Source: Verrucomicrobiia bacterium
Lineage (GTDB): Bacteria; Zixibacteria; MSB-5A5; DSPP01
Assembly (NCBI GenBank): GCA_035574275.1
Contig: DATLYY010000058.1
Coordinates: 1 to 45,579 of the forward strand
Length of the DNA stretch: 45,579 bases
Direction: 5' to 3'
The notes beneath the pieces were generated by a model, which was given only the letters and a program-made list of their open reading frames with translations, made no database searches and had not been told where the DNA came from. Both the position numbers and the translations under genes were made by a program. Below are positions 1 to 9,408 of this stretch, piece by piece. How positions within the stretch are numbered: the stretch's first letter is position 1; each line of letters begins with the position of its first letter.

Positions 1-142
1 TGAGATGGTGATGCCGGGGGACAACATCCAGATGGAGGTGGAGCTGATCCAGCCGATTGCGATGGAGAAGGAGCTGCGGTTTGCCATCCGGGAGGGGGGC
101 CGCACGGTGGGAGCCGGCGTGGTGGCCCAGGTGATTGAATAG
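1..142 (+). CDS. tuf: Elongation factor Tu, C-terminal end (partial)
   Basis: Only the last 46 codons lie in the window, read in frame from base 2 to the TAG at 140-142. They encode the end of the third beta-barrel domain of EF-Tu, with the conserved segments [25 protein letters not shown] and [10 protein letters not shown]-Tu carries aminoacyl-tRNA to the ribosomal A site as a GTP complex. Its place just before rpsJ is the usual join between the str operon and the S10 operon. The GTPase domain is outside the window. The 75 bases to rpsJ hold no clear terminator, so co-transcription is likely. Confidence 0.95.
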   Translation, partial: EMVMPGDNIQMEVELIQPIAMEKELRFAIREGGRTVGAGVVAQVIE

Positions 143-217
143 GACATAGAGGTTCTTTCCTAAAAAGTCAAACGCAAAAGAGAATAGAAGAAACAGGAGA
201 AAAGACAGGATATTGGT

Positions 218-535
218 ATGGCGTTGCCGCAAGGACAAAAAATACGGATACGGCTGAAAGGGTTCGACCATCACGCTGTGGACAAGTCTGCCAAGGAGAT
301 CGCCCGGACGGCCTTGCGCACGGGGGCGCGGCTGGTGGGGCCCTTTCCCCTCCCAACCAAGCGGACGCTCTACACCGTTTTGCGCTCCCCGCACGTGGAC
401 AAAAAGTCCCGCGAGCAGTTTGAAACCCGCCTTCACAAACGCTTAATCGACATCTTCGACTCCACCGCCCAGACGGTGGATGCTTTGATCAAGCTGGAGC
501 TGCCGGCCGGCGTGGACGTGGAAATCAAAGTATGA
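218..535 (+). CDS. rpsJ: 30S ribosomal protein S10
   Basis: 105 residues, the normal length. The start [10 protein letters not shown] and the motif [29 protein letters not shown] are typical S10, including the exposed loop that holds the head of the 30S subunit and also meets NusB in antitermination complexes. An AGGA seven bases before the ATG serves as ribosome binding site. It opens the S10 operon and overlaps rplC by 4 bases (ATGA). Confidence 0.97.
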   Translation: MALPQGQKIRIRLKGFDHHAVDKSAKEIARTALRTGARLVGPFPLPTKRTLYTVLRSPHVDKKSREQFETRLHKRLIDIFDSTAQTVDALIKLELPAGVDVEIKV

Positions 536-1188
536 AGCAGTTTTTGGGGAAAAAGGTCGGGATGACCCGGATTTTCACCGAGGAGGGGACGGCGGTGCCG
601 GTCACCGTAATCGAAGCCGGCCCCTGCAAAGTTACGCAGGTCAAAACCAAAGAAAAGGACGGCTACCGCGCGCTGCAGGTGGCCTTCGGGGAAAAACGGA
701 AAAATTTGATCAAGAAACCGCTTTCGGGACACTTGAAAAAATCGGGGATGGAGACAACCCGCTGGCTTTCGGAATTGAAGCTGGAAGACGGGGAGAATTT
801 TGAAGTGGGGCAGACCTTGGATGTTTCGATTCTGCATCCCGGCGACATCATCAAAGTCAGCGGCACCGCCAAGGGGCTCGGGTTCCAGGGAGCCGTGCGG
901 CGGCACCATTTCGGCGGCGGGCCGAAAACGCACGGGCAGTCGGATCGCACCCGTGCGCCCGGTTCGGTGGGGGCTTCCTCCTTTCCCTCGCGCACTTTTC
1001 GCGGGCAGCGGATGGCGGGGCGGATGGGGGGACAGACCGTAACGGTTAAAAATTTGAAAGTGGTGGATGTGGACAAGGAACATAACGCCCTTCTCGTCAA
1101 GGGGGCCGTTCCGGGAAAGCCGAACAGTCTGGTGAAAATTGAAATCGTGGAGCCGGCCTCGGCCCGCTTCAAAAAGAAAGCGGAATAG
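532..1188 (+). CDS. rplC: 50S ribosomal protein L3
   Basis: 218 residues. L3 is a primary 23S rRNA binder whose extended loop reaches towards the peptidyl transferase centre. Seen here: start KKVGMTRIF, then the loop [14 protein letters not shown] followed by [13 protein letters not shown] and [10 protein letters not shown], all diagnostic. The ATG overlaps the rpsJ stop by 4 bases. Three bases separate its stop from rplD. The last 6 residues (RFKKKAE) are a short basic tail. Confidence 0.97.
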   Translation: MKQFLGKKVGMTRIFTEEGTAVPVTVIEAGPCKVTQVKTKEKDGYRALQVAFGEKRKNLIKKPLSGHLKKSGMETTRWLSELKLEDGENFEVGQTLDVSILHPGDIIKVSGTAKGLGFQGAVRRHHFGGGPKTHGQSDRTRAPGSVGASSFPSRTFRGQRMAGRMGGQTVTVKNLKVVDVDKEHNALLVKGAVPGKPNSLVKIEIVEPASARFKKKAE

Positions 1189-1191
1189 CCC

Positions 1192-1815
1192 ATGGCGGAA
1201 GCAAGAGTATACAGCAAAGAAGGGACGGAGGTCTCGAAGCTTGCCTTGAAAGAGGAGCTTTTCGGCCAGAAGCCGAACGAGGCGGTTCTGCACCAGGCGG
1301 TGGTCACCTATCTTGCGAACCAAAGGCAGGGAACTTCGATGGTGAAAAGCCGGGCGGAGATGTCCGGCGGCGGCATCAAGCCCTGGCGGCAAAAGGGAAC
1401 CGGGCGGGCGCGGGCGGGTTCCAACACCTCCCCCGTTTGGGTCGGCGGCGGCCGGGCCTTCGGGCCGGAGCCCAAGGACTGGCGGATGGCGCTCCCCAAA
1501 AAAATGCGCCGGGCGGCCTTGAAATCGGCCCTCTCCGCCAAGGCGGCGGAAGAGAAATTTTTGGTGGTGCAGGATTTCGATTTGGAGGCGCCTAAAACCA
1601 AAAAAATCGCCGAGCTTTTCGCCAAGTTGGGGGTTGCCCAAAGCAAGGTTTTGTTTTTGTGGGAAGGGAAGAGCAATCTGGAGAAATCAAGCCGGAACAT
1701 CCCCAACGTGGTGACCAAACGGGCGCTTATGGTCAGCCCCTACGACTTGGTCTGGGCGGACTGGGTGGTGGCGACGGAGGCCGGCTATAAGAGCATCGCG
1801 GAGAATTTTGCATGA
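1192..1815 (+). CDS. rplD: 50S ribosomal protein L4
   Basis: 207 residues, usual length. L4 folds early on 23S rRNA and lines the peptide exit tunnel. In many bacteria it also represses its own operon, but no L4-binding leader could be recognised here. The segment RAEMSGGGIKPWRQKGTGRARAG is the conserved tunnel loop. The C-terminal half has the usual Rossmann-like core (LVVQDFD, NVVTKRALMVSPYDLV). It overlaps rplW by 4 bases (ATGA). Confidence 0.96.
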   Translation: MAEARVYSKEGTEVSKLALKEELFGQKPNEAVLHQAVVTYLANQRQGTSMVKSRAEMSGGGIKPWRQKGTGRARAGSNTSPVWVGGGRAFGPEPKDWRMALPKKMRRAALKSALSAKAAEEKFLVVQDFDLEAPKTKKIAELFAKLGVAQSKVLFLWEGKSNLEKSSRNIPNVVTKRALMVSPYDLVWADWVVATEAGYKSIAENFA

Positions 1816-2108
1816 GAGACCCCAAGGAAGTCCTCGTTTCCCGGCTCATTTCCGAAAAAGGGGTCTTGATGAAGGAGCGGGACAACAAGTACCTGTTCCG
1901 GGTGGCGCTGGATGCCAACAAGCATGAAGTGAAGCGGGCCGTGGAACAGCTTTTCAAAGTCCACGTCACGGAAGTCGCCACGATGGTGATGCGGGGGAAG
2001 ACCAAGCGGTTCGGCTTCCGACGCGAGGAGGGAAGAAGGCCGAACTGGAAAAAGGCGGTCGTCACCCTGAAGAAGGATGAAAAAATCGAGGCGTTCGAAA
2101 GTTTGTGA
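1812..2108 (+). CDS. rplW: 50S ribosomal protein L23
   Basis: 98 residues, typical. L23 sits at the tunnel exit and docks trigger factor, SRP and the translocon. Evidence: RDPKEVLVSRLISEKG, YLFRVALDANKHEVKRAVEQLFKV and the basic loop GKTKRFGFRREEGRRPNWKKAVVTL. It starts inside the rplD stop (4-base overlap). 24 bases separate it from rplB. Confidence 0.96.
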   Translation: MRDPKEVLVSRLISEKGVLMKERDNKYLFRVALDANKHEVKRAVEQLFKVHVTEVATMVMRGKTKRFGFRREEGRRPNWKKAVVTLKKDEKIEAFESL

Positions 2109-2132
2109 TGATTAGCCGGAGCATGAGATAAA

Positions 2133-2960
2133 ATGGGTGTAAAGAGCTATAAGCCGACCACGCCGGGGATCCGGTTCAAGACGGCCTACACCTTTGAGGA
2201 ATTGACCAAGGGGCGGCCGGAAAAATCGCTTCTGGAGTCTTTGCGCAAATCGGGCGGCCGGAACAACAGCGGCCGGGTGACTTCTCGCTACTTGGGGGGC
2301 GGACACCGTCAGGCGTACCGGAAAGTGGATTTTCTCCGCCGGGATAAAGCCGGCATTCCGGCGCGGGTATCGGCCATCGAGTATGACCCGAACCGCACCT
2401 GCCGGATTGCGCTTTTGCATTACGCCGACGGGGAGAAGCGTTATATTTTGGCCCCCGATGGATTGAATGTAGGCGGAACGGTGGCCTCCGGCGACGGCGC
2501 GGATATCGCCACCGGCAACGCGCTGCCCCTTTCCCGTCTCCCGCTCGGCACGGTCGTCCACAACGTGGAACTGAAAGCCGGCAAAGGGGGACAGCTGGCG
2601 CGGGCGGCGGGAGCGATGGTGCAATTGGTCGCCAAGGAGGGGGATTTCGCCCACCTGCGGCTTCCTTCCGGTGAAATCCGGCTCGTCCGGCTGGACAATT
2701 ACGCCACCGTGGGGCAGGTCGGCGTTCTGGATCACGAAAACATTTCGCTCGGCAAAGCGGGGAGGAGCCGCTGGCTGGGGCGGCGACCCCACGTGCGCGG
2801 CGTGGCCAGAAACCCGGTCGACCACCCGATGGGCGGCGGGGAGGGAAAATCCTCCGGCGGGCGGCATCCCTGCAGTCCATGGGGGCAGCTCGCCAAAGGA
2901 TACAAAACGAGGAAAAAGAAAAACCCCTCGGACAAATACATTTTGAGAAGGCGCAAGTAA
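2133..2960 (+). CDS. rplB: 50S ribosomal protein L2
   Basis: 275 residues, normal length. L2 is a core 23S rRNA binder required for subunit association and close to the peptidyl transferase centre. Conserved signatures are present: [20 protein letters not shown] near the N-terminus and [16 protein letters not shown] near residue 225, which holds the histidine implicated in peptidyl transferase function. The basic end KYILRRRK is also conserved. rpsS starts 3 bases after the stop. Confidence 0.98.
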   Translation: MGVKSYKPTTPGIRFKTAYTFEELTKGRPEKSLLESLRKSGGRNNSGRVTSRYLGGGHRQAYRKVDFLRRDKAGIPARVSAIEYDPNRTCRIALLHYADGEKRYILAPDGLNVGGTVASGDGADIATGNALPLSRLPLGTVVHNVELKAGKGGQLARAAGAMVQLVAKEGDFAHLRLPSGEIRLVRLDNYATVGQVGVLDHENISLGKAGRSRWLGRRPHVRGVARNPVDHPMGGGEGKSSGGRHPCSPWGQLAKGYKTRKKKNPSDKYILRRRK

Positions 2961-2963
2961 AAA

Positions 2964-3359
2964 ATGACCCGTTCGCTTAAAAAGGGCCCCTTTGTGGAGC
3001 CGAAGCTTTTTGAAAAGGTGAAAAAGCTGGCGGAGACCAATGTCAAGACCGTCATCAAAACCTGGGCGCGGCGCTCCACCATCCCGCCGGAGTTCGTCGG
3101 TTTCACCTTCGCCGTGCACAACGGCAACAAGTTCATCCCGGTGTACATCACCGAGAACATGGTCGGCCACAAACTGGGGGAATTCGCCCCCACGCGGACC
3201 TTCCGCGGACATTCCGGCAAGCTTTCCAAAGCGGCGGCGGAAGCGGCCGCGACGGCCGCGGCGCCGGCCCCGGGAGGAAAAGGCGGACCGCGGGGCGGCC
3301 CGGGCGCACCGGCTCCCGCCGCACCGGCCGGCGGTGAAACCAAGAAGGGTGGCGCGTAG
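2964..3359 (+). CDS. rpsS: 30S ribosomal protein S19 with Ala/Gly/Pro-rich tail
   Basis: 131 residues, against about 90 for most S19 proteins. Residues 1-88 are ordinary S19 ([49 protein letters not shown]), a head protein next to S13 and the A-site finger bridge. Residues about 89-131 are a low-complexity Ala/Pro/Gly/Lys tail not found in standard S19. The tail is open, in frame, and ends directly at the rplV start (TAG and GTG share one base), so it is not a misread downstream gene. Confidence 0.96.
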   Translation: MTRSLKKGPFVEPKLFEKVKKLAETNVKTVIKTWARRSTIPPEFVGFTFAVHNGNKFIPVYITENMVGHKLGEFAPTRTFRGHSGKLSKAAAEAAATAAAPAPGGKGGPRGGPGAPAPAAPAGGETKKGGA

Positions 3360-3865
3360 TGGAAGCGGTTTCGCGCGCCCGGTTTGTACGGATGTCGGCC
3401 CGCAAAGTCCGCCGTGTGGCGGAATTGGTGCGGGGGAAAAACGTGAACGAGGCGATTGAGATTTTGAATTTCGTCCCCAAGGCGGCGGCGGTCCCCTTGC
3501 AGAAAACGATCAAGTCGGCCGCCTCCAATGTCCTGGCGGAAGAGGGAACCGCGAAGATTCACCCGGAGGATTTGCGCATCAAGACCTTGTTTGTGGACGG
3601 CGGCCCCATCTGGAAGCGCTTCCGGGCGGTTGGCATGGGGCGGGCGTACCGCATCCGCAAGCGAACCTGCCATATCACGGTCGTGGTTGAAGGGGAGCCG
3701 AAAGCCGAAGCGTTGAAGTCCGCGGTGACAAAAACCAAGGCGGCGCCGGCCAAAGAAGAACCCAAAAAAGCGCCGAAAGCAAAAGCGGCTGAAAAACCGG
3801 CGGTTGAGGAAAAAAGAAAAGTGGAAAAGAAAGCCAAAAAAACAACCCGAAAGGCGAAGGAATAA
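3359..3865 (+). CDS. rplV: 50S ribosomal protein L22 with Lys/Ala tail
   Basis: 168 residues; standard L22 is about 110. Residues 1-113 carry the family pattern ([49 protein letters not shown]). L22 lines the exit tunnel and surrounds its mouth. Residues about 114-168 are a Lys/Ala/Glu/Pro-rich extension. The start is GTG sharing a base with the rpsS stop (TAGTG); no later start preserves the conserved N-terminus. The stop overlaps the rpsC start by one base (TAATG). Confidence 0.95.
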   Translation: MEAVSRARFVRMSARKVRRVAELVRGKNVNEAIEILNFVPKAAAVPLQKTIKSAASNVLAEEGTAKIHPEDLRIKTLFVDGGPIWKRFRAVGMGRAYRIRKRTCHITVVVEGEPKAEALKSAVTKTKAAPAKEEPKKAPKAKAAEKPAVEEKRKVEKKAKKTTRKAKE

Positions 3866-4743
3866 TGGGGCAGAAAACCCATCCAATCGGATTCCGTCTG
3901 GGGGTCATCCGCTCCTGGAGTTCCAAGTGGTTCACCCGAAAGGGGGCCGCCGGGCTTTTGCAGGAAGACAGTTTGATCCGGCGCTACACCCACCGCCGGC
4001 TGGAAAACGCCGGCATCGCCGAAATCGAGATTCTGCGCTACCCGACCAAGGTCACGGTGAACATCCACACCTCCCGCCCCGGCATCGTCATCGGCCGGAA
4101 AGGGGCGGAAGTGGACAAGCTTAAAGAGGAACTGGCGCTTTTGACCAAAAAAGAAATCACCATCAACATTGTCGAGGTTAAGCGGCCGGAGCTTTCCGCC
4201 CGGCTGACCGGCGAGTCGATTGCCCGGCAGTTGGAGGGGCGCGTCTCCTACCGACGGGCGATGAAAAAAGCGATCGCCCTCACGATGAAGATGGGAGGGG
4301 AGGGAATCAAAATCATCTGCGGCGGGCGTCTTGCGGGCGCGGAGATTGCCCGCACCGAAAAATACATGGAAGGGCGGGTTCCCCTGCACACCCTGCGGGC
4401 GGACATCGATTTCGCCAACTCCACCGCGCACACCACCTACGGAACCATCGGCGTCAAATGCTGGATTTGCCGCGGGGAGGTTCTGGACTGGCAGGGAGCC
4501 GAAGAGCATCGGCCGACCATGCGGGCTGAAGAAGACCGGGGGCGGGGCCGGGATCGTCGTGACGACCGGGATCGGGGCGGGCGCCCTGACAGACGAGGCG
4601 GAGGAGGAGGCCGGGGCCGGGATGGCGGACGCCGGGACGGCCGGCCGCACGGACCGAGAGAACGAACGGCCGGGGCAACTCCTGCCAGGCCGGCCATAGA
4701 AAGCCCCAAGGGGCCTTCGAATTCTGAAGGAGAAAAGTCGTAA
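3865..4743 (+). CDS. rpsC: 30S ribosomal protein S3 with Arg/Gly/Asp-rich tail
   Basis: 292 residues, about 70-80 longer than typical. Residues 1-210 are normal S3: [13 protein letters not shown], the KH-domain loop VIGRKG at 75-80, and the C-terminal domain with [14 protein letters not shown]3 shapes the mRNA entry pore and contributes to its helicase activity. Residues about 215-292 form a strongly charged RG/RD/RGG tail ending in a Pro/Ser stretch, resembling disordered RNA-binding RGG regions. Start and stop each overlap the neighbouring genes by one base (TAATG). Confidence 0.95.
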   Translation: MGQKTHPIGFRLGVIRSWSSKWFTRKGAAGLLQEDSLIRRYTHRRLENAGIAEIEILRYPTKVTVNIHTSRPGIVIGRKGAEVDKLKEELALLTKKEITINIVEVKRPELSARLTGESIARQLEGRVSYRRAMKKAIALTMKMGGEGIKIICGGRLAGAEIARTEKYMEGRVPLHTLRADIDFANSTAHTTYGTIGVKCWICRGEVLDWQGAEEHRPTMRAEEDRGRGRDRRDDRDRGGRPDRRGGGGGRGRDGGRRDGRPHGPRERTAGATPARPAIESPKGPSNSEGEKS

Positions 4744-5168
4744 TGCTTCTCCCCAAACGGGTAAAATACCGGAAGCAGCAGCGGGGCCGCCGGCGCGGCA
4801 AGTCGTACCGCGGGGCCACCGTCGCCTTCGGCGAGTACGGTCTAAAGGCATTGCAGGCGGCCTGGATTACCAACAAACAGATTGAAGCCGCGCGAGTAGC
4901 TTTGACCCGCTACATCAAACGAGGCGGCAAAGTTTGGATTCGGATTTTTCCGGACAAACCGGTGACGATGAAACCGGCGGAAACAAGAATGGGAAAAGGA
5001 AAAGGAAATCCCGAATACTGGGTCGCCGTGGTGAAGCCCGGACGGGTGCTTTTTGAACTGGAAGGGGTTCCGCTCGATCTGGCCAAGGAGGCGTTGATGC
5101 TGGCCGGGCGAAAACTGCCGATCAAAAGCCGGTTCGTTTCGCGGGCGGAAACCGGGGCGGGAGTGTAG
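4743..5168 (+). CDS. rplP: 50S ribosomal protein L16
   Basis: 141 residues, normal. L16 organises the A-site tRNA pocket of the large subunit. The start [15 protein letters not shown] and the segments [30 protein letters not shown] and [16 protein letters not shown] are diagnostic. rpmC starts at the next base after the stop. Confidence 0.97.
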   Translation: MLLPKRVKYRKQQRGRRRGKSYRGATVAFGEYGLKALQAAWITNKQIEAARVALTRYIKRGGKVWIRIFPDKPVTMKPAETRMGKGKGNPEYWVAVVKPGRVLFELEGVPLDLAKEALMLAGRKLPIKSRFVSRAETGAGV

Positions 5169-5420
5169 ATGGAAAAGCTGGAGCGGCTGCGGGAGCTTTC
5201 CCGCGAGGAGCTGGAGCAGAAAATCGCCGACCACAAGGAGGAGGTTTTCAATTTGCGGCTTTCGCGCAACACCAAGGAGCTGGACAATCCGATCCGGCTT
5301 CGGATGCTTCGACGGGAGATGGCCCGCATCAAAACGATTTTGAACGAGGACAAATTGGGTGTCCGCAAACTGGCGGAGGCCCGCTCGATCACCGAAAAAA
5401 CGGGCGAAAAGAAAAATTGA
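5169..5420 (+). CDS. rpmC: 50S ribosomal protein L29
   Basis: 83 residues; the core is about 65. L29 is a two-helix protein at the tunnel exit beside L23. Seen: [52 protein letters not shown], the usual antiparallel helices. The last 20 residues are an extra charged segment. It starts immediately after rplP and its TGA overlaps a possible TTG start of rpsQ. Confidence 0.93.
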   Translation: MEKLERLRELSREELEQKIADHKEEVFNLRLSRNTKELDNPIRLRMLRREMARIKTILNEDKLGVRKLAEARSITEKTGEKKN

Positions 5421-5422
5421 AT

Positions 5423-5695
5423 ATGAAGGGAAAAGTCGAAAAAGCGGAACGGGCCGAGCGGAAAACCCGCGCCGGTGTGGTGCTTTCCGCCCGGATGCAG
5501 AAAACCGTTGTGGTGGGGGTGGACCGCACCTTCCGCCACCCGGAGTATGAAAAAGTGGTTCGGCGGAAAACCAAGCTGTATGCCCGCGATCCGCTGGGAG
5601 CCAAGGAAGGGGACCGTGTCCTGGTCATGGAAACCCGTCCCCTTTCGCGGCTGGTTCGCTGGCGGGTGGTGGAGATTCTGGAGCGCTCGAAATGA
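5423..5695 (+). CDS. rpsQ: 30S ribosomal protein S17
   Basis: 90 residues from the ATG at 5423. An in-frame TTG at 5417, overlapping the rpmC stop, would add two residues. The family core is clear: [38 protein letters not shown] and [25 protein letters not shown]17 is a primary 16S rRNA binder of the 30S body with an OB fold. It overlaps rplN by 4 bases (ATGA). Confidence 0.94.
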   Translation: MKGKVEKAERAERKTRAGVVLSARMQKTVVVGVDRTFRHPEYEKVVRRKTKLYARDPLGAKEGDRVLVMETRPLSRLVRWRVVEILERSK

Positions 5696-6060
5696 TTCAG
5701 GAATATTCCCGGCTGACCATCGCCGACAACTCCGGCGCCCGGATGGTGCGCTGCTTCCGCATTCTGGGGCATTCCGGGCAGCGCTACGCCCGGGTGGGGG
5801 ACATCATCGTCGGCACGGTGAAGGAGGCGATTGCCGGCGCCCCGGTCAAAAAATCGGACGTGGTGAAGGCCGTGGTGGTGCGCACGCGGCGGGAAATCAA
5901 GCGGAAGGACGGCTCCTACATCCGCTTTTCGGACAACGCGGCGGTTTTAATCGACGAGCAGAAGGAGCCGCGCGGCACCCGCATCTTCGGGCCGGTGGCC
6001 CGGGAGCTTAGGGACAAGCAGTTCACCAAGATTATATCGCTCGCACCGGAGGTTCTGTAA
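5692..6060 (+). CDS. rplN: 50S ribosomal protein L14
   Basis: 122 residues, exactly the usual length. L14 forms intersubunit bridges and is the docking site of the silencing factor RsfS. Motifs: [55 protein letters not shown] and [26 protein letters not shown]. Start overlaps rpsQ by 4 bases; stop overlaps rplX by one. Confidence 0.98.
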   Translation: MIQEYSRLTIADNSGARMVRCFRILGHSGQRYARVGDIIVGTVKEAIAGAPVKKSDVVKAVVVRTRREIKRKDGSYIRFSDNAAVLIDEQKEPRGTRIFGPVARELRDKQFTKIISLAPEVL

Positions 6061-6383
6061 TGCGGGTGAAAAAAGGAGACATCGTAAAAGTTTTGACCGG
6101 CGTGGACCGGGGAAAAACGGGGAAGGTCTTGAAGGTTTTTCCGGAGAAGGATCGGGTGGTGGTGGAGGGGACGACCTTGATCAAGCGGCATTCCCGCCCC
6201 AGTCAGAGGAACCCCAAAGGAGGAATCATCCAGCGGGAGCGCTCCATGCACATTTCCAACGTCCGGCTGGTCTGTCCGAAATGTTCCCAGCCGACGGCCG
6301 TCGGCACGCGGGTTTCGGAGTCGGCGGAAATCGGAAAATCGGACCGGGTCAGGATTTGCAAAAAATGCGGAGAAATGATATAG
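6060..6383 (+). CDS. rplX: 50S ribosomal protein L24
   Basis: 107 residues. L24 is an assembly-initiator protein near the exit tunnel. The N-terminal KOW motif (KKGDIVKVLTGVDRGKTGKVLKVFPEKDRVVVEG) and the linker RNPKGGIIQRERSMHISNV are conserved. The C-terminal half has four cysteines in two CxxC pairs (CPKC and CKKC), a zinc-ribbon-like arrangement found in some bacterial L24 lineages. 54 bases separate the stop from the likely rplE start. Confidence 0.96.
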   Translation: MRVKKGDIVKVLTGVDRGKTGKVLKVFPEKDRVVVEGTTLIKRHSRPSQRNPKGGIIQRERSMHISNVRLVCPKCSQPTAVGTRVSESAEIGKSDRVRICKKCGEMI

Positions 6384-6437
6384 CCGGATTCGTCGAACGG
6401 ATTTTTGGATGATTGGAAAAGCATAGAGAAAAGTAAA

Positions 6438-7184
6438 ATGGCGGAAGAGAAGGAAAAGAAAAAACAGCAGCCCCAGCAGCAGGCCAAGGCGCCGAAGGGG
6501 AAACCGGCCAAGGAGCAGAAAGAAGCGCGGGCCGAAGCGCCGAAAGAAAAGGCCCCCCCGCGGGAGCGGGTAATCCCCCGAATTTTGGTGCGTTACCGGG
6601 AACGGGCGATTCCGGCCCTTTCCGCCCGCTTCGGCTACACCAATCCGATGGCGGCGCCCAAACTTTCCAAAATCGTTTTGAACGTGGGGCTGGGGGAGGC
6701 GTTGGCCAACCCGAAAGCGTTGGACACCGCCACGGCGGAGCTTTCCGCCATCACCGGCCGGAAGCCGGCCGTGCGGCGGGCCAAAAAATCGATTTCCAAC
6801 TTCAAACTGCGGGCCGGCGTCCCCATCGGCCTTACCGTCACTTTGCGCGGGGATGCGATGTACGAGTTTTTCGACCGGCTGGTGAACGTGGCGGTTCCCC
6901 GCATCCGGGATTTCCGCGGGCTGCCGCCGGACGGCTTCGACGGCCGGGGGAACTACACGCTCGGCCTGAAAGAGCAAATTATCTTCCCGGAAATCGACTA
7001 CGACAAAATCGAAAAAATCCGGGGGATGAACGTGACGTTGGCCACCACGGCCGCCTCGGACGAAGAGGGATTTGAGCTGCTCAAGGAATTGGGGGTTCCG
7101 TTCGCCGCCCCCGGCGGGCAGCCCAAGACAGTCAGTTACGGCGCGCCGCCGGCCAAACCGGCGGGAGCCAAAAAGGCAAGCTAA
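6438..7184 (+). CDS. rplE: 50S ribosomal protein L5 with extensions at both ends
   Basis: 248 residues from the ATG at 6438; ordinary L5 is about 180. L5 holds 5S rRNA and contacts S13 in bridge B1b. The core begins near residue 46 ([26 protein letters not shown]) and runs through [42 protein letters not shown] to [25 protein letters not shown]. Residues 1-45 are a Lys/Glu/Gln/Ala stretch and the last 20 are Pro/Ala/Lys-rich. No start with a ribosome binding site exists between 6438 and the core, except a TTG/GTG pair inside the conserved helix. An upstream TTG at 6405 is less likely. Confidence 0.93.
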   Translation: MAEEKEKKKQQPQQQAKAPKGKPAKEQKEARAEAPKEKAPPRERVIPRILVRYRERAIPALSARFGYTNPMAAPKLSKIVLNVGLGEALANPKALDTATAELSAITGRKPAVRRAKKSISNFKLRAGVPIGLTVTLRGDAMYEFFDRLVNVAVPRIRDFRGLPPDGFDGRGNYTLGLKEQIIFPEIDYDKIEKIRGMNVTLATTAASDEEGFELLKELGVPFAAPGGQPKTVSYGAPPAKPAGAKKAS

Positions 7185-7208
7185 GAAAGTAGGAGAGGAA
7201 ACGAGTCG

Positions 7209-7394
7209 ATGGCCCGCACCTGCATGATTGAAAAATCGAAGAAAGCGCCGAAGTTCGCCGTGCGCCAGCACAACCGCTGCTGGCGCTGCGGGCGGGCGCG
7301 CGCGTTTATCCGCAAATTCGGCATCTGCCGCATCTGTTTCCGCCAGATGGCCCTGGCCGGGGAGATTCCCGGCGTGGTGAAAGCAAGCTGGTGA
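7209..7394 (+). CDS. rpsZ: 30S ribosomal protein S14, zinc-binding short form
   Basis: 61 residues, the length of the zinc-containing (C+) S14 type. Two CxxC pairs (CWRC and CRIC) within [25 protein letters not shown] coordinate one zinc ion. S14 sits in the 30S head next to S3 and S10. An AGGAGAGG sequence lies about ten bases upstream of the ATG. It is in the normal place between rplE and rpsH. Confidence 0.97.
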   Translation: MARTCMIEKSKKAPKFAVRQHNRCWRCGRARAFIRKFGICRICFRQMALAGEIPGVVKASW

Positions 7395-7398
7395 TTTT

Positions 7399-7791
7399 AT
7401 GATGACCGACCCGATCGCCGACATGCTCACCCGGCTGCGCAACGCCAACAAGGCGCGGCTGCCGCGGGTGGAGTTTCCCTATTCCCGGCTGAAGGAAAAC
7501 GTCTTGAAGGTGCTTTACGACAACGGCTACATCCGCGGCTACGCCCGGCTCGGGGAGAAAAAACCGGTTTTGCGGGCCGCCTTGCGTTTCGGAAAAAACG
7601 GTGTGCCGATGATTACCGGGCTCAAGCGGGTTTCCAAGCCGGGCCGCCGGATTTACGCCGACCGGGAACGGCTTTCCACCTTCAACCGGCGGCTGGGAAT
7701 GACGGTTGTTTCCACATCCAAAGGGGTTTTGGCCCATTCCGACGCCCTGAAAGGGGGCGTCGGGGGCGAGGTCATGCTGCAGGTCTGGTGA
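7399..7791 (+). CDS. rpsH: 30S ribosomal protein S8
   Basis: 130 residues; it could start at the second ATG (7402). S8 binds helix 21 of 16S rRNA and in enterobacteria represses the spc operon. Motifs: DPIADMLTRLRNANKAR, FPYSRLKENVLKVLYDNGYI, LKRVSKPGRRIYADRERL and the C-terminal RNA-binding segment TVVSTSKGVLAHSDALKGGVGGEVMLQVW. A single base separates it from rplF. Confidence 0.97.
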   Translation: MMTDPIADMLTRLRNANKARLPRVEFPYSRLKENVLKVLYDNGYIRGYARLGEKKPVLRAALRFGKNGVPMITGLKRVSKPGRRIYADRERLSTFNRRLGMTVVSTSKGVLAHSDALKGGVGGEVMLQVW

Positions 7792-7792
7792 G

Positions 7793-8329
7793 ATGTCGCG
7801 CATAGGAAAATTGCCGGTGCCGCTGCCGGCCGGAGTCACGGTGAACATCGCCAGGGGGGTAGTGACGGTCAAGGGCCCCAAGGGGAGCCTGACCCGCGAG
7901 TTCCGTCCCGAAGTCAAGGTGGAGCAATCGGATGGCAAGCTGGTCGTGACGCGCAACGGGGAGTCCCGGCTGCACAAAAGTTTGCACGGGCTTTCGCGGG
8001 CGCTTCTGGCCAACATGGTTACCGGCGTCACCAAGGAATTTTCCAAGGTTTTGATCATTGTCGGGGTCGGCTACCGGGCGGAAGTTTCCGGCAAGCTGGT
8101 CAGTTTTTCGCTCGGCTACTCCCATCCGATTCTCATCCGCCCCCCGGACGGGGTGAAGGTTACCGTGGAAAACCAGACCCGCGTGACCGTTTCCGGCGTG
8201 GACCGGGAATTGGTCGGGGAGATGGCGGCCAAAATCCGCGGTTTGCGCCCGCCAGAACCGTACAAGGGGAAGGGGATTCAGTACGAGGGTGAAAAGCTCC
8301 GCCGCAAGGCCGGCAAAACGGCGGCGTAG
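7793..8329 (+). CDS. rplF: 50S ribosomal protein L6
   Basis: 178 residues, usual. L6 binds the base of the L7/L12 stalk and the sarcin-ricin region. Both duplicated domains are visible. The first begins MSRIGKLPVPLPAGVTVNI with VKGPKGSL; the second contains VEVSG-like segments (VTVSGVDRELVGEMAAKIRGLRPPEPYKGKGIQYEGE), the family signature. Nine bases to rplR. Confidence 0.97.
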   Translation: MSRIGKLPVPLPAGVTVNIARGVVTVKGPKGSLTREFRPEVKVEQSDGKLVVTRNGESRLHKSLHGLSRALLANMVTGVTKEFSKVLIIVGVGYRAEVSGKLVSFSLGYSHPILIRPPDGVKVTVENQTRVTVSGVDRELVGEMAAKIRGLRPPEPYKGKGIQYEGEKLRRKAGKTAA

Positions 8330-8338
8330 GATAAAATT

Positions 8339-8716
8339 ATGGCAGAAGGATCCAGGACCAGACAGAAGAAATCGGAGCGGCGGAAGAAGCGGGTGCGGGC
8401 CAAAATCTACGGCACTCCCGAGCGGCCGCGCTTGTCGGTTTTCCGCAGTTTGAAACAGATGTATGCGCAATTGGTGGATGATCTGAACCGGAAGACCCTG
8501 GCCTCTCTTTCCACCCTTTCCGCCCCCGTAAAGGAGCAGTCGCCGGGCGGCAAACGGACCAAGGGGGACCGGGCCAAATTGCTGGGCAAAGCGCTGGCGG
8601 AATTGGCCCGCTCGAAAGGAATCGAAAAAGTGGTTTTTGACCGCAACCGGTACCGCTACCACGGCCGCGTGAAGGCGTTGGCGGACGGGGCGCGCGAAGG
8701 AGGATTGAAGTTTTGA
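8339..8716 (+). CDS. rplR: 50S ribosomal protein L18
   Basis: 125 residues. L18 binds 5S rRNA in the central protuberance together with L5. Core motifs: [80 protein letters not shown]. The stop TGA overlaps the TTG start of rpsE. Confidence 0.97.
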   Translation: MAEGSRTRQKKSERRKKRVRAKIYGTPERPRLSVFRSLKQMYAQLVDDLNRKTLASLSTLSAPVKEQSPGGKRTKGDRAKLLGKALAELARSKGIEKVVFDRNRYRYHGRVKALADGAREGGLKF

Positions 8717-9231
8717 AGACAAGACGGGACCGGGAAGATCAGTTTGAGCAGGCCCCGCTGGAGTTTGAAGAGCGGGTCATCCACGTGAACCGGGTAGCCA
8801 AGGTGGTCAAGGGGGGCCGGCGTTTTTCCTTCACCGCCCTGGTCGCCGTCGGCGACCGGAAGGGGCAGGTTGGCGTGGGGCTCGGCAAGGCCGGCGAAGT
8901 GGCGGACGCCATCCGCAAAGGGCACGAGGCCGCCCGCAAGGAGATGTTCAAAGTTCCCATCACGGAAGGAACCCTGCCGCACCAAGTCATCGGCGCCTTC
9001 GGCTCGGCACGCGTGCTTTTGCGTCCCGCCTCCCCCGGAACCGGGGTGATCGCCGGCGGGCCGGTGCGGGCGGTTCTGGAAGTGGCCGGTGTACAGGATA
9101 TTTTGACCAAGTCGCTCGGCTCGGCCAACCCGCACAATGTGGTGAAGGCGACCCTGGACGGCTTGAAGGTGATGCGCCATTTCGTGGAAAAATCGAAAAT
9201 GAAAGCCACCGAGGAGGCCGCCGGTGCCTAA
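8713..9231 (+). CDS. rpsE: 30S ribosomal protein S5 (TTG start)
   Basis: 172 residues. S5 acts in decoding fidelity and with S3/S4 at the mRNA entry. Motifs: [72 protein letters not shown] and [16 protein letters not shown]. The start is a TTG whose last two bases form the rplR stop (TTGA). No ATG or GTG occurs before the conserved core, so this rare start is well supported. It overlaps rpmD by 8 bases. Confidence 0.96.
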   Translation: MKTRRDREDQFEQAPLEFEERVIHVNRVAKVVKGGRRFSFTALVAVGDRKGQVGVGLGKAGEVADAIRKGHEAARKEMFKVPITEGTLPHQVIGAFGSARVLLRPASPGTGVIAGGPVRAVLEVAGVQDILTKSLGSANPHNVVKATLDGLKVMRHFVEKSKMKATEEAAGA

Positions 9232-9406
9232 GCTGAAAATTACTTTGGCGCGGGGGCTGGCGGGGGAAAAAGAGGCGCACCGCAAAGTGGCATATGCCCT
9301 GGGGCTTAAAAAAACCAACCAAACGGTGCTGCGCGAGGACTCCCCGCAAATCCAAGGGATGGTGTTTGCCGTGCGGCATCTTTTGAAAGTGGAACGGGTC
9401 GGGTAA
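9224..9406 (+). CDS. rpmD: 50S ribosomal protein L30 (GTG start)
   Basis: 60 residues, the standard bacterial length. [56 protein letters not shown] matches the L30 fold that contacts 23S domain II and 5S rRNA. The GTG start lies inside the rpsE reading frame, 8 bases before its end, suggesting translational coupling. rplO starts 2 bases after the stop. Confidence 0.95.
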   Translation: MPKLKITLARGLAGEKEAHRKVAYALGLKKTNQTVLREDSPQIQGMVFAVRHLLKVERVG

Positions 9407-9408
9407 AA

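Noticed and set aside
433-1641. Long minus-strand open frame opposite rplC/rplD (402 codons)
   Set aside because: Shadow of GC-rich ribosomal genes; the plus-strand proteins are certain and the antisense translation resembles no protein.
2732-3886. 384-codon minus-strand open frame opposite rpsS/rplV
   Set aside because: Low-complexity antisense of the Ala/Lys tails of S19 and L22; no start signal.
6405-6437. TTG start for rplE at 6405
   Set aside because: Adds residues unlike L5 and has no ribosome binding site; the ATG at 6438 is simpler.
5916-7451. 511-codon minus-strand open frame opposite rplN-rpsH
   Set aside because: Same cause; crosses several certain ribosomal genes.
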